DNA of 64,000 bases. Origin: Podospora comata. Lineage: Eukaryota > Ascomycota > Sordariomycetes > Sordariales > Podosporaceae. The position numbers and the translations under genes were made by a program. The notes below the pieces were generated by a model. It saw only the letters and a list, made by a program, of their open reading frames with translations, made no database searches and was not told the DNA's origin. This document shows positions 54,523 through 64,000 of the stretch, piece by piece (position 1 is the stretch's first letter; each line of letters starts with the position of its first letter). The stretch spans positions 2,666,001 to 2,730,000 of the forward strand of contig CP071499.1 of NCBI GenBank assembly GCA_017354895.1, read 5' to 3'.

Positions 54523-57500
54523 ATGACGCGACCCAAGGTTCCCGACGACAAGCGCCAGCGTACTGCTCAGGCCTGTGACTCTTGCAAACGCCGGAAGCAA
54601 AAGGTGGGTTCATGTGTTTTATTTTATTTTATTTTTAATTATCTCACTTCGGTCCTGGGTCTCAGTCTTGGTTTCACTTTGCTTTGTGCCTTCAGCCCTG
54701 TGGATGGGTGGCTGTCTCTCCTGTTCTGGAGTGAGAGAAAGAAAGAGAAGTGTGTGTGGGTGTAGTGCAAGTGTACAAGTGTAAGTGTTGCCGGACTGAA
54801 GGAGAAGAAGAAGAAGAAGGTTGCCTCTCTTATCAGAAGGGAATATATGGGATGGAAACACAGAACTGTGCCCCTCCCTGAGGGCCATCTGGCTTGTCCA
54901 TCTATGGGCTGGTTGGGCTCTGTCGAAAGCTTCCCGAGACGAGACCCAAGAGGAAAGCCGCTCTTATCTACTATACACCCGCTCTCCTGGTTTATGTCTC
55001 GGTTGTCTTCCACCGAATCTTCTTTTTTCTCCTTCCATACGCACACACGCCCGTTTTCTTGTCGGGATGCACCGCAGTCCAACACACATGTCACTCGGAG
55101 CTCGAGGGAAAATGCCTGCCTCAAGCAGGCAGAGAGATACCCGGGTTGGCGTCGTGTTCGCCCACTTGTTACGAAGCACAAAGTCATAGGGACGGGGAAA
55201 GGCGAGAACCGCTCGAGTGGCACAAGCGTGTTCGCTCCTCCACCGTTGCTCGAAAACTCGATTTCAGCTCAGGTCGGAACGTCGTCGTCAGATGCGTTCA
55301 TCTCTCCGATCGGGAATGCCCTCTATGCTTCCTTCTCCGCGGATTCTTCCAAAATATCTGGCTGAAACCCTGGAGACGCCACCGAGCAGAGTAACTTGTT
55401 GTGCTTGTGTCTCTATCTTCGGAGTTATTCTTGGACAGCCCAGGTTTCCATCACCTGCGATTCTTCTGCCTCACGATATCTGGGATTCGTTTACTGATAC
55501 ATCTTGTTCCAGTGCAATGGCGTGAAACCTTGCCAGACCTGCCTGAGAAGAAAACTCACCTGCTCGTACACGCCCAACAACGCTTCGGATTATGGACCGG
55601 GTGAGTCTGCCGGGTCACCGACGAAGCGGCGACACATTGAGACGTCGCCTCCCTCCATCTCCGCCACACTCGAGAAGGCCAACAACAGCTCGCCCCAGGC
55701 CCGTGAGGTGATGCAGTCTTGGGATGAGGCGCGGGCCGCCCAGCCAAGCCAGACCTCGATAGGCGGATCAGCACTATCGTCACCGACAGCACCATTACCG
55801 CCGCCTCTAGCAGGCCGAGGGCATGTGAAGAAGGTCTCGATTCACGGGACGAAGAAGTTGCCAAGCCGCAGCAACACGGGCAACACTAGCGGCTACGCTG
55901 AGGAGACCAACATATACACCGAGACGAGAATGTTGCAAGACCAGTCAAGACGGCTTCGTAAGTCTCTCTCTGCACCCACCCTTATGGTACACAGCATTTA
56001 CTTTTATTTTTATTTTTTATTTTTTTGCTGACGTATGCTCTTACGACAGTCTACATTGGAGATGCCTCGACACTGTCCATCCTGCAGCTGATCCGGATTA
56101 TTGTCGAAAGCACATCGGGGACAGAGATGGGGTCTCCTTTTATCGACGATCCTAAGAGGCATCGCATTCAGGAAACCATCATTGACTTTCCTGAGAACAC
56201 ACGGGTACCGACCCTGTTGCCGGACCAGGAAACAACCCATGTTCTCATAGCTTCCTATTTTACAAATGTGGGTCCACCCCTTTTAGCCTCCTTTTTCTGA
56301 CATTCAACGGCGGCTGACCCCACCTTGTCTAGACCTGCGGGATCGTGGAGGTGTTTGACAGAAAACAGTTTATGCAGTCGGTGGACGCTTGCTATCGAGA
56401 CCCACCATCGGCCAACAACTACTTCTTGTGTCACCTCTTCTTGGTGCTGGCTCTTGGTCTCCTCTTTGCTGCGCCTACCCCAGGTAGCCGGGAAGAGCAT
56501 GTCATCAACAAGCAGCTCTCTGCAAGGCCAGACAGGGCAGAGTTGTACTTTAGGAGCGCTCGAACGATGTGTGATCCCGGTGCTGGGTTTGAGGACGCTG
56601 ACTTTTGGTCGGTTCAGGCGCTGTCGTTGATGACGCTCTACATGTTGACTATCCCCAAGAGGAACACGGCGTATGCTTATCTCGGGATGGCTGTTCGGTC
56701 AGCGTATGCTTTGGGCCTGCATAGAGAGGAGACGTTGAGGGATGTCATCTTTACGCCGGGAGAGATGAAAGTGAGGCGGAACTTGTGGAAGACACTGTTC
56801 ATCTTGGATCGATTCTTGGCGGCAACCTTGGGCAGGCCCACCGCCATCTCGGGCCACGACTGCTCGATGAATATCTTCTCGGATGATGATGCCGTCAACT
56901 CTATGGAGATCACTGGGGAGTTTGACCCGGTTCACGCCAAGAGCTTGCATGCTTGTGTCGAGACCTGTCGGATTATTGGCGACACGTTGAGGGTCTTCTC
57001 TTCGCGCAAGATTTCCACCACAAAGGTGCAGGAGATCATCAACGACATGTCTATGGACTGGGAAGATGATTTACAAGCTGCCCTGCAACGCCGTCTATCA
57101 AACGCCGGTCCTGCTCGAAGCCCGGCGCATGGCATGGCATCCTTACATGTCAACCTTCTGGCACTCCATTCATTGATCCTTCTTACCAGGCAGCTCTTTG
57201 TTATGCACAACTGGATGCTTGTCGAGCAGCGGTCTGGGAAGAAGAAGCCCTCACCAATTCACGAGTCGCCCATGGCGAGGTTCTCAGAGGCCTGTGTCCT
57301 GGCTTCCTACCAAACGATTCAGCTTGTCCAGCAAGCTCGAGAAGAACAACAGCTCCCTCGAAGGAACCCTTTTGTCATGTAAGTGTTCTCCCCTCGCGGG
57401 GACAAGGCATTCTCCCATTTCTAACCGCCCCTAGATACTTTGTCTTCGCCGCCAGCCTCGTCATCCTGATGAACCAATTCTCGTGCCTCTACTACACAAA

Positions 57501-58341
57501 CGCCTACGACAAAACCATCCGCGACGCAGTCGATTTCATGGAGTACTGCACCAAACTCGACCCCCAAGCCGAGCGTGTCCTCGACATCATCACCCGCTTC
57601 GCAAAAGTAGTAGACAAATGGACAAAAAAAAACAAATACGACGCCCCCCCCTTATCGGAAGACCTCTCCTTCCTCTATAGCCACCCGTCCAGTCCCCAAC
57701 CCGAGCCTGCCAATACCCTGTCGGGAGGACCAGTAGTGGCAAGTCCCCTCCAGGAAACCACCACCCACCCCGACCCATCCCATCCCAGTTATCCCCCCCA
57801 ACACCAACGCTTCAGCGACCCCGGCCTGTTGACTCCCCCCCAAATAACCTCCTCCAAAATGCCCCTGTCTGACATCCTCGCCCCCACAACCCAACAGGAC
57901 ACCCGCATGAACGGCATGTCACCCCTCCTCCCACAACAACAACAACAACAACAACAACCGCCACCACCCCAACAACAAACCCAAAACGACTCCCCTGGTT
58001 ATAACAGAGAGATCGAATTCGACTTTGACAACCTCTGGAATAACTGGCTCAACCTCCCCCAACCAGCCATCGTCCCTCCCACTCCCACGGCGGGCATATC
58101 ACCCCTCACCGGGCCACCGCAGTTCTCCCCCGTTGCGGCGGCAGCCCAGCCGGAGCCTTTTCCCGGTGCGTACACCACCACTCCTGTTGTTGTTCATCAC
58201 TATCCCCCTGGGGTTCCCGTCTCGGTTGTCGCTGGGGGACAACCAGCGATCGGGCATGCGGGGATGGGGCATCATCATCATCAGCACCATCATCATGGGA
58301 ATAACATACCCTTGTATCACTCCTCGAGTACATTTGGCTGA
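54523..58341 (+). CDS. Zn2Cys6 fungal transcription factor with Fungal_trans domain
   Basis: Exons 54523-54603, 55513-55957, 56050-56267, 56333-57378 and 57435-58341 give 898 residues. The binuclear zinc cluster is Cys18, Cys21, Cys28, Cys34, Cys37 and Cys44 (X2-X6-X5-X2-X6), and the first intron, 909 bases, cuts it between Cys21 and Cys28. Splicing is supported because the two halves only make the full motif together. The middle-homology regulatory domain spans about 205-600 (IVEVFDRKQFMQSVDACYRD; ALSLMTLYMLTIPKRNTAYAYLG; AVRSAYALGLHREETL; RRNLWKTLFILDRFLAATLGRP). The C-terminus is Pro/Gln-rich with nine Gln from a CAA run, an acidic-aromatic patch (EFDFDNLWNNWLNLPQ) that could activate transcription, and a His-rich end (GHHHHQHHHH). 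The target pathway is unknown. Confidence 0.9.
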
Positions 58342-58969
58342 TGATCAGGAACACATAAAAAGTAGTGTTTGGAGCAACGCCGCATAATAGGGGTCCGATT
58401 AGGCAAGGGCAGCAGTGGTTCGTGAGGAGTCCTTGAAAACCAACGCTCCGATGAAGAGTGATGGAGGGACAGACCAACAACACCAGTATAACCCCACATG
58501 GGACCGCAGAGACTGAGAAAATTGGTTCCACAAGGATGGGAAAGAAATGAAGATGTCGAGAGTGGGAAGAAGAGCAGACAACCCCGAGAAACAAAGATAA
58601 TGTCTACTGGTTTTTTTTTTTTTTTTTTCTGGTCTTTTTTGGTTTTTTTATACCTAAAATAAGCCTGGCGTCGAATCGACCTTTGTGTATATCACCTCTC
58701 AACCTTTCGACTCACATCCTCGTCAATGAGACACTCGAGCAAGAGAAGAAGACCGCAGTGTCAGTCAGACCATCCAGCATTCGCCACCGACCTGTGGACC
58801 AACAGCATGGTCCCCGCTTGAAGGACGGAAAAGAGCAACAAGTCAGGCACGACCATCATGTAGCGCGAGCTATCGAGAGCACAATCTGAATTGCTTCAAC
58901 AAAATAATCTACATCTGCCAGCCAGTCTACCAACCCAAACGCCATCGCCCGAAATCCCAGTCGATCAAA

Positions 58970-59010
<41 letters not shown>

Positions 59011-59038
59011 CAATCGCTGCCACCCCCAACTCAACCCT
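58342..59038. other. Convergent intergenic gap with T run and CA/TA repeat
   Basis: Shared 3' flanks of the Zn2Cys6 gene and the dioxygenase gene. It holds a T run at 58611-58628 and the compound CA/TA microsatellite listed separately. No gene is seen. Confidence 0.6.
58971..59010. repeat. Compound CA/TA microsatellite
   Basis: About ten CA units run directly into about nine TA units, 28 bases from the stop codon of the dioxygenase gene. Confidence 0.95.
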
Positions 59039-60073
59039 TCAACACCTCCCCAGAATAAAATCATACCCCAACTCCCACCTCGCCCCCGGATCCCCCTCCC
59101 TCGGCTCAAACCTGACAACCAACTCATCCTTGACAGCAAAAACAGCATCATCATCCACCCACCGATCCCGGCTGTCATACAGCTGCGTCGTCAAAGCCCT
59201 ATGCCCCTCGGCGCTAACAATGAAATGGATATGTCCCGGCCGGTTCGGGTGCCGATCCAACAACCCGAGCAACCTCCCGGCCGGCCCGTCATCCGGGATG
59301 GGATACGGCACCGGTCTCAGCGCGTACAGCGCATACCTCCCCTGCTGGTCAGTCCTGAACCTCCCGCGGAAATTCATCTCTGGCTGGTCAGAATCCTGCT
59401 GCTCGTACAGCCCGTTCGGCGCAGTGTGCCAGACGTCTACGACGGCGTTTTCGATCGGCTTGCCGTCCGTGGAGAGGACCTTGCCGGATAAAAAGGCCGA
59501 GTCCTCTAGGGCTTTCTCGTACCACGAAACCGAAGGGGAAAGGCCCTGGACGATGGAGGTGCCGTTTGGGAGGAAGGGGGCGTCGCTGCGGTAGAAGGGG
59601 CCGAGGATGGCGGAGGGGGTTTGGGTGGTGGATGTGGCGAGCTGTTTGCTGGTGATCTCGTCGACGAGGGATTCTAGGCCGAGGATGTCGCAGAGGAGTT
59701 GGGTTTCGTTGCGGCGGTCGGAGGACATTTTGCCGCAGTCGTTCAGCTGTGATGGTGGTGGTGGCGGTGTTAGTGAAAGGGTGGGATTGGGGAGACGGGG
59801 TAACCATACAAAGTCGACGGCGGCGCTCCATTCTCCTACTGTGAGATTGACTTCGCGGGCAAAGTCGTGGAGGTGGCGGACTAGACTTGGGAATATCTGG
59901 GCGAGTCTGGGGTTGGCCTTGGGGCCGGTGGCGGCGATGACCTTTTGGGTGAAGGTTGGGTCGTGTTGGCACTTCTTGCCGGCGGTGTTTATGCCGTTGG
60001 GGATACCGTTTGGCTTGATCTTGGTGGTCGATGCTCTGCTGGTGGCGGCGAGGTCTGGAATCATTTGCCCCAT
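59039..60073 (-). CDS. Intradiol ring-cleavage dioxygenase (catechol/hydroxyquinol 1,2-dioxygenase type)
   Basis: Exons 60073-59810 and 59746-59039 flank a 63-base in-frame GTATGG..CAG intron with a CTAAC branch, giving 323 residues. The enzyme cleaves catechol-type rings between the two hydroxyls with non-haem Fe(III), feeding aromatic breakdown into the beta-ketoadipate route. Residues 38-125 are the N-terminal dimerisation helices (FTQKVIAATGPKANPRLAQI; NETQLLCDILGLESLVDEI). The four iron ligands are all present: Tyr202 (VDVWHTAPNGLYEQQD), Tyr236 (RPVPYPIPDDGPAG), His260 and His262 (RPGHIHF). GPFYRSDAPFLPNG is typical of catechol and hydroxyquinol dioxygenases. No signal peptide is seen, so it is intracellular. 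Which diol it prefers is inference. Confidence 0.93.
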   Translation of the reverse strand: MGQMIPDLAATSRASTTKIKPNGIPNGINTAGKKCQHDPTFTQKVIAATGPKANPRLAQIFPSLVRHLHDFAREVNLTVGEWSAAVDFVWLPRLPNPTLSLTPPPPPSQLNDCGKMSSDRRNETQLLCDILGLESLVDEITSKQLATSTTQTPSAILGPFYRSDAPFLPNGTSIVQGLSPSVSWYEKALEDSAFLSGKVLSTDGKPIENAVVDVWHTAPNGLYEQQDSDQPEMNFRGRFRTDQQGRYALYALRPVPYPIPDDGPAGRLLGLLDRHPNRPGHIHFIVSAEGHRALTTQLYDSRDRWVDDDAVFAVKDELVVRFEPREGDPGARWELGYDFILGRC

Positions 60074-60770
60074 GGTGGTGGTAGATGGCTCTGTGCTTGT
60101 TCAAGGTTGTGCTGTTGTGTGCTGGGGGATGTGTGGTCAGGTCGAGGACTGGGAGACAAGGAAATTCGACGATGGCAAGGGAGTTGAGGTAAAAGCAGGA
60201 AAGGCAGTGGATCGGGGGCGACGTGGGCCCGATATATACTCCCTCACAACCGTCGGTGAGAGAGAGGTGTGTACTCTTGGTTCCCCCGTCATCGCACGTC
60301 ACACTGTGCCTCTTCGGGCTACGCAGCGTACTTACACGTCAGGGGGGGGAGGGGGGGGAGGCGTCACGCAAAGTACCGGGTTGTCACCATCTCCCTTGGA
60401 ATTTGGGCACGCTCAACAACAGTCCATCGGGACGAAATGCTCCTTTCCTTCCCGTTGACCGCCGTGTGGACACTTGGCCCCTGAGCCCTCGGCCGTATCA
60501 GATCATGGCTGCTCCTCCTTTCCCATGACAAGACTGGCCTTATTTTTTTTATTTTTTTGGAGATTGTGTCTTCTCCTACCAAGAGGGAAAAAAAAGGAGT
60601 TGGTACCCGTTTCAACGGGCGGTGAAAGACCATTAAGGTATCGGTGCGGGAACGGACGGGAGTGTGGAACCAAGACATGGCAAGCCAAAAAAAAAAAAAA
60701 AAAAAAAAAAGAAAAAGAAAAGGAAAAAAAAGCAAGACATGAAGACTTGATTCTAACGGGCACCAAGGGC

Positions 60771-60881
60771 ACTGACTGACTGACTGACTGCCTCATCTAC
60801 CTACCAGCCAGAAACCACAAGCTGGCAGCTCATCACCCCGTGAGTTTCCGATGACAGCAGTCAGTCAGTCAGTCAGTCAGT
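60771..60881. repeat. Inverted ACTG/CAGT tetranucleotide arrays
   Basis: Five ACTG units at 60771-60790 face six CAGT units at 60858-60881, so the arms can pair over about 20 bases. The 67-base loop contains a small GCCAG..CTGGC hairpin of its own. Confidence 0.85.
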
Positions 60882-61122
60882 CCTTTTGAGACCGATATAG
60901 CCGTCCAAGGTGTCAAAACCTGATGTTCCACAAGACGGCCTGTCACTGCTGTCTGTGTGTGTGTGTGTGATACCCTTCCAAAACTGACACCATTTTCCCT
61001 GGCCGCCTGCATCAAACAGGGCTGGGCTGACAGACAACGTTGCTTCACACTCCACACGGAACAAATGCCGGAGGGGCATATGTACGTCGTGTGGTGATCA
61101 ACCCCGGCACATTCGGAGCGTA

Positions 61123-61123
<1 letters not shown>

Positions 61124-61172
<49 letters not shown>

Positions 61173-61180
61173 CACACACA
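61124..61180. repeat. AC dinucleotide microsatellite
   Basis: About 28 AC units with one extra A near 61171. Intergenic. Confidence 0.95.
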
Positions 61181-61523
61181 TCGAGAAACAGACAAAAAAA
61201 AGGAGAGTGCCGTATGCACGGGTCAAACATGAGAAAAGAAAAAGAAAAGAAAAGAGACGGGCTCACCGTCCTGCATGGCGTGTCAACTGTCAAGCTGTAA
61301 GCAACCCCTTGGCTAGTGTCGCCCGAGGATTGGAAAAGCCTCTTGACCGCCTTGCAGCTAGCTCTTGGACCACTAGCGTCGAGAATTATCCACAGGCTGA
61401 TCGTTCTAGAGGTTGATCGTCTTTTGTTCTGGAAAAAGATGAGCCACTCAAGGACCGATTTGGCTTGTGGGGCCGTTACTACTACCACCACTTACACTCA
61501 CCACCTCTTTCGGTGCTGGATCT

Positions 61524-61526
<3 letters not shown>

Positions 61527-61558
<32 letters not shown>
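61527..61558. repeat. CAT/ATC trinucleotide microsatellite
   Basis: About ten CAT/ATC units in an intergenic region. Confidence 0.95.
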
Positions 61559-62238
61559 CCAACTTGCATGGCCGACGAACTCACTCGAACATCAAGTCCA
61601 AGGCAAAAGCAACCCAAGAAAAAAAGAACACCGCCAGAAGCCCATCAAAGGGTTGCATTTTCCCTTCCTTGACAAGCGGACCCAGCCTCTCGGCGGCGGC
61701 TCGGACCCGGTGCGCCGGACCATCATCCTACACCCCCCTTGTCAGCAACCACCGAAAGACGGAGATAGTCTCCCGTTTTGAACGCAACTGCCGGTGAAAG
61801 TACGATTGTTGGGGAGAGCAGGGACAAAGGGGGTTAGGGTCGAGGAAAACGGCCTCGCATGCCGCCATACCGAGTCGGCTTTGCTGGCAAAGTGAGTGAA
61901 AGGAAGAATCCGGAACGCGGCATGCGGCTCAACCATTTGACATCTGAGAGGTTCAAAAAAGGGAGAAACAGGAAACTCGGTGATGGTTCAATAGGGAGCA
62001 GACCCCGGTCACGGCACGGACTTGATGCCGGAGGGTGTGCTTGGCACATAGGTACGGAGAGAGGCGGGTACAGACGCTTGTGTTTGTCACGGGGAAAAAA
62101 GGTTGAATCTGTCCTGCGTTGGGCGGTCAGTATTGTCGACTGGATCGACGGAAATGCTATAAAAGGTGAAGAGAAAAGTTTGGATGGGGGATGGAATAAA
62201 TAACATTCTGTGTTGGCATACATGGCATTCTTTTCTTC

Positions 62239-62269
<31 letters not shown>

Positions 62270-63218
62270 TCTTGTTTTCGAGATACCACTATATCAATCA
62301 TTTTTTTTCTTGACAGCTGCACAAACACAATGACGGGAGAATGATACCAGTGTCCGATTACGGAGGGGGAGCAGCGCGGTGATGGGAATGTCTCGTATCT
62401 TGGAGTTAGGAGGAGAAGCGGTCAAGGAAAAAATACACCCCTGCTTAGATAGGTACTTACACCTTGGGGGTTTGACTCACCTTTCTTTGCCGGGCCCAAC
62501 TCGCCAATTGGGAAAGAAAACGTCAAGTTTTGGGATTTAGAATTCAGGACATTTTTGACTGATTCGGTGACCGAACGATGCAAAGTACCTATGTGGTGGT
62601 GGTGGTGGTGGTTGTTGATCAAAAGTGCTGGCTTACACACACAGGCCCTGCAAGTGAGATTGACAGGCTGTGTAGGCGGCCACGTGAGTCTTTGACTGAC
62701 GACATTTAGGGCTGGAAGGGGAAACAGAGCAGAAATGCATTGTTTCTGCTTATGGGATATTTACTGTAGCGGCGATGAATGGTGCTGATGGAAGTTGGCG
62801 CTTACTCAGGGGTTTGTTGGTTGGTTGTGTAAGCCAGTTTTTGGAGGGGATTCTTAACCCCGAAGGACGTGAGTCACGACTTGAGTATGGAGATTGTGAA
62901 AGTTGGGATGGAATGCAAAAATTGGGAATAGCTTCAAAAGGTGATATCTGATATCTGGAGGAGGCACATGACCAGGTTTACAAGACATGCCTTACTACGG
63001 GACTAGCCTGCTGTTTCACGGGTCCATCTCCCCCATTCCGCCAAGGGAGACAGACAAGTCTCAGATAATGCAGGTGGTGAAAATGTAGAAAGATTTGATC
63101 GATCGATCACATCGACGATGGCCTGCTCCACTCACACCTCGTGAGGTGACTTTAGCTCTTCGTCTATACGCCATGGATGTGAATAGCTTCCAAGTGTAGG
63201 TATCCCACTACTATACTA

Positions 63219-63948
63219 CTACCACGTCGTAGGCCCAAAACTCTCTCCCGCCCCAACCCTCATCTGCACCGCCGTCCCCTTATAATCCACCGTGCCCGTG
63301 ACAACCTCGTTCCCCCACCACTTCGGCGGATCAATCTCATTCAGCGTAAATACAAAGAAGATCACCAGCGTTGCCAGCGCCAGCCCCAAGTCCAACCCAC
63401 TAGATGTCAAGAAATTCAACCTCGACCACCAACCAAAATGCTTCTTCTTGATCCAATACTGGAACACAAACCCTACAATCCCCCAGCTTAGATAGTTCAA
63501 TGGGGTAGCCGGTGGGATCGAGCCCGCTCCTCCAAAGATAAGTGGTGCCATGAGGAAGCGTAACCATGACTTTGGGCGTCGTCGGGCGAGGAGATAAATC
63601 ACCACTGGTGTGACGGCGCCGAGGATGAAGAAGAGGAAGAGGGAGGAGTAGATTTGTCCGGGGGAGAAGATCCTAGCTGGGCCGATGAGACCCCAGATGA
63701 CCGAGGCGGAGAAGAAGACTTTTCCTCCGGGACAGCTGAAGTGTTCTGGTTGGGTGGGGGTGCAGACACCGGGTATGTTGTTGAGGGCGTAGTTGAGGGT
63801 GAAGACTTGGACGAAGCAGGAGAAGGTGGTGGCTACGACTTGGGCCATGAACATGGTGCGAGGTGGGATCTTCATGTAGTGGCCGAATTTGAGGTCGGAG
63901 ACGAAGGTGAGGGCTTGAGACATGGTGATGTAGCCAAAGGTTTTGAAG
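63219..63948 (-). CDS. OPT-family oligopeptide transporter, C-terminal exon
   Basis: The last 242 residues of a small-oligopeptide transporter, partial because the gene continues beyond 64000. The exon begins after an acceptor CACAG with a CTAAT branch just upstream, so the apparent ATG at 63959 lies in the intron. FKTFGYITMSQALTFVSDLKFGHYMKIPPRTMF is the OPT hallmark segment. VIWGLIGPARIFSPGQIY, IPPATPLNYLSWGIVGFVFQYWIKKKHFGWW and a closing WWGNEV follow, with about five membrane helices. OPT proteins are proton-coupled importers of tetra- and pentapeptides, glutathione or metal-peptide complexes at the plasma membrane. Whole proteins are usually 700-900 residues, so about a third is visible. 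The substrate cannot be read. Confidence 0.93.
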
Positions 63949-64000
63949 CTGTGTAGCATATTAGTGTCCGGCTTTTAGGAGCACGACAGGAGATAAAATA

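Larger units (their letters stand above)
60074..63218. other. 3.1 kb stretch rich in simple repeats
   Basis: It holds the dioxygenase promoter, a G run near 60341-60359, an A run at 60687-60710, the ACTG/CAGT inverted repeat, an AC repeat, a TCA repeat, T-rich tracts at 62239-62272, a GGT run near 62594-62612 and the 3' flank of the OPT gene. Open frames overlap these repeats and lack motifs. I see no gene. Confidence 0.55.

Noticed and set aside
61124-61558. Regular repeats that might suggest a CRISPR-like array
   Set aside because: They are simple AC and TCA microsatellites without spacers, and the organism is a fungus.

Overview
This window looks like nuclear DNA of a filamentous ascomycete, most likely a Sordariomycete of the Sordariales type. 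The signs are short GT..AG introns of about 50-60 bases with CTAAC-like branch sites, a single dispersed 5S rRNA gene, a HET-domain gene, and Pam18/Tim14 and Rix1 proteins that read like those of Neurospora and Chaetomium relatives. Genes are well spaced and lie on both strands. There are no operons, and several intergenic stretches of 2-6 kb carry homopolymers and microsatellites. I inferred the exon models by eye from splice signals and frame continuity.

Layout. 87-1412 (minus): PAM18/TIM14 and a small PAR32-like GRGGAGN-repeat protein. 1413-7099: a 5.7 kb stretch with no gene I can support. 7100-8713: a protein with one C2H2 finger. 9889-11226: a multi-pass membrane protein of unknown function. 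13435-14281: a beta-helix, bactofilin-like protein. 15860-18628: a long ING-family PHD protein. 19121-19359: copy A of a short structured repeat. 21149-21940: a secreted CE5 esterase (acetylxylan esterase/cutinase). 27492-30180: a BNI4-family scaffold. 32336-34015: tRNA-dihydrouridine synthase DUS1. 34079-36093: a decayed HET-domain gene. 36584-36797: copy B of the repeat, in the opposite orientation to copy A. 37289-37408: 5S rRNA. 37664-38755: a secreted GH16 enzyme. 40065-41066: a WW-like protein. 41440-43807 and 44368-48131: RIX1 and a YPP1/TTC7-like TPR protein, divergently arranged. 48647-50663: a class III CoA-transferase. 54523-58341: a Zn2Cys6 transcription factor with a long first intron. 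59039-60073: an intradiol dioxygenase. 63219-63948: the 3' end of an OPT oligopeptide transporter that runs off the window.

Most genes are housekeeping (mitochondrial import, 60S ribosome assembly, tRNA modification, plasma-membrane PI4-kinase recruitment, septum/chitin scaffolding, chromatin reading). A smaller set suits a saprotroph on plant debris: CE5 esterase, GH16, intradiol dioxygenase and peptide transporter. I see no biosynthetic cluster.

The most unusual signals are these. (1) Two diverged, inverted copies of a 214-239 bp element carry RNA-polymerase-III-like boxes and a hairpin whose two arms differ between copies in a coordinated way. (2) In about ten genes on both strands, the coding strand switches from C-rich to G-rich part-way through the gene. 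(3) A bactofilin-like beta-helix protein is encoded in a fungal nucleus.
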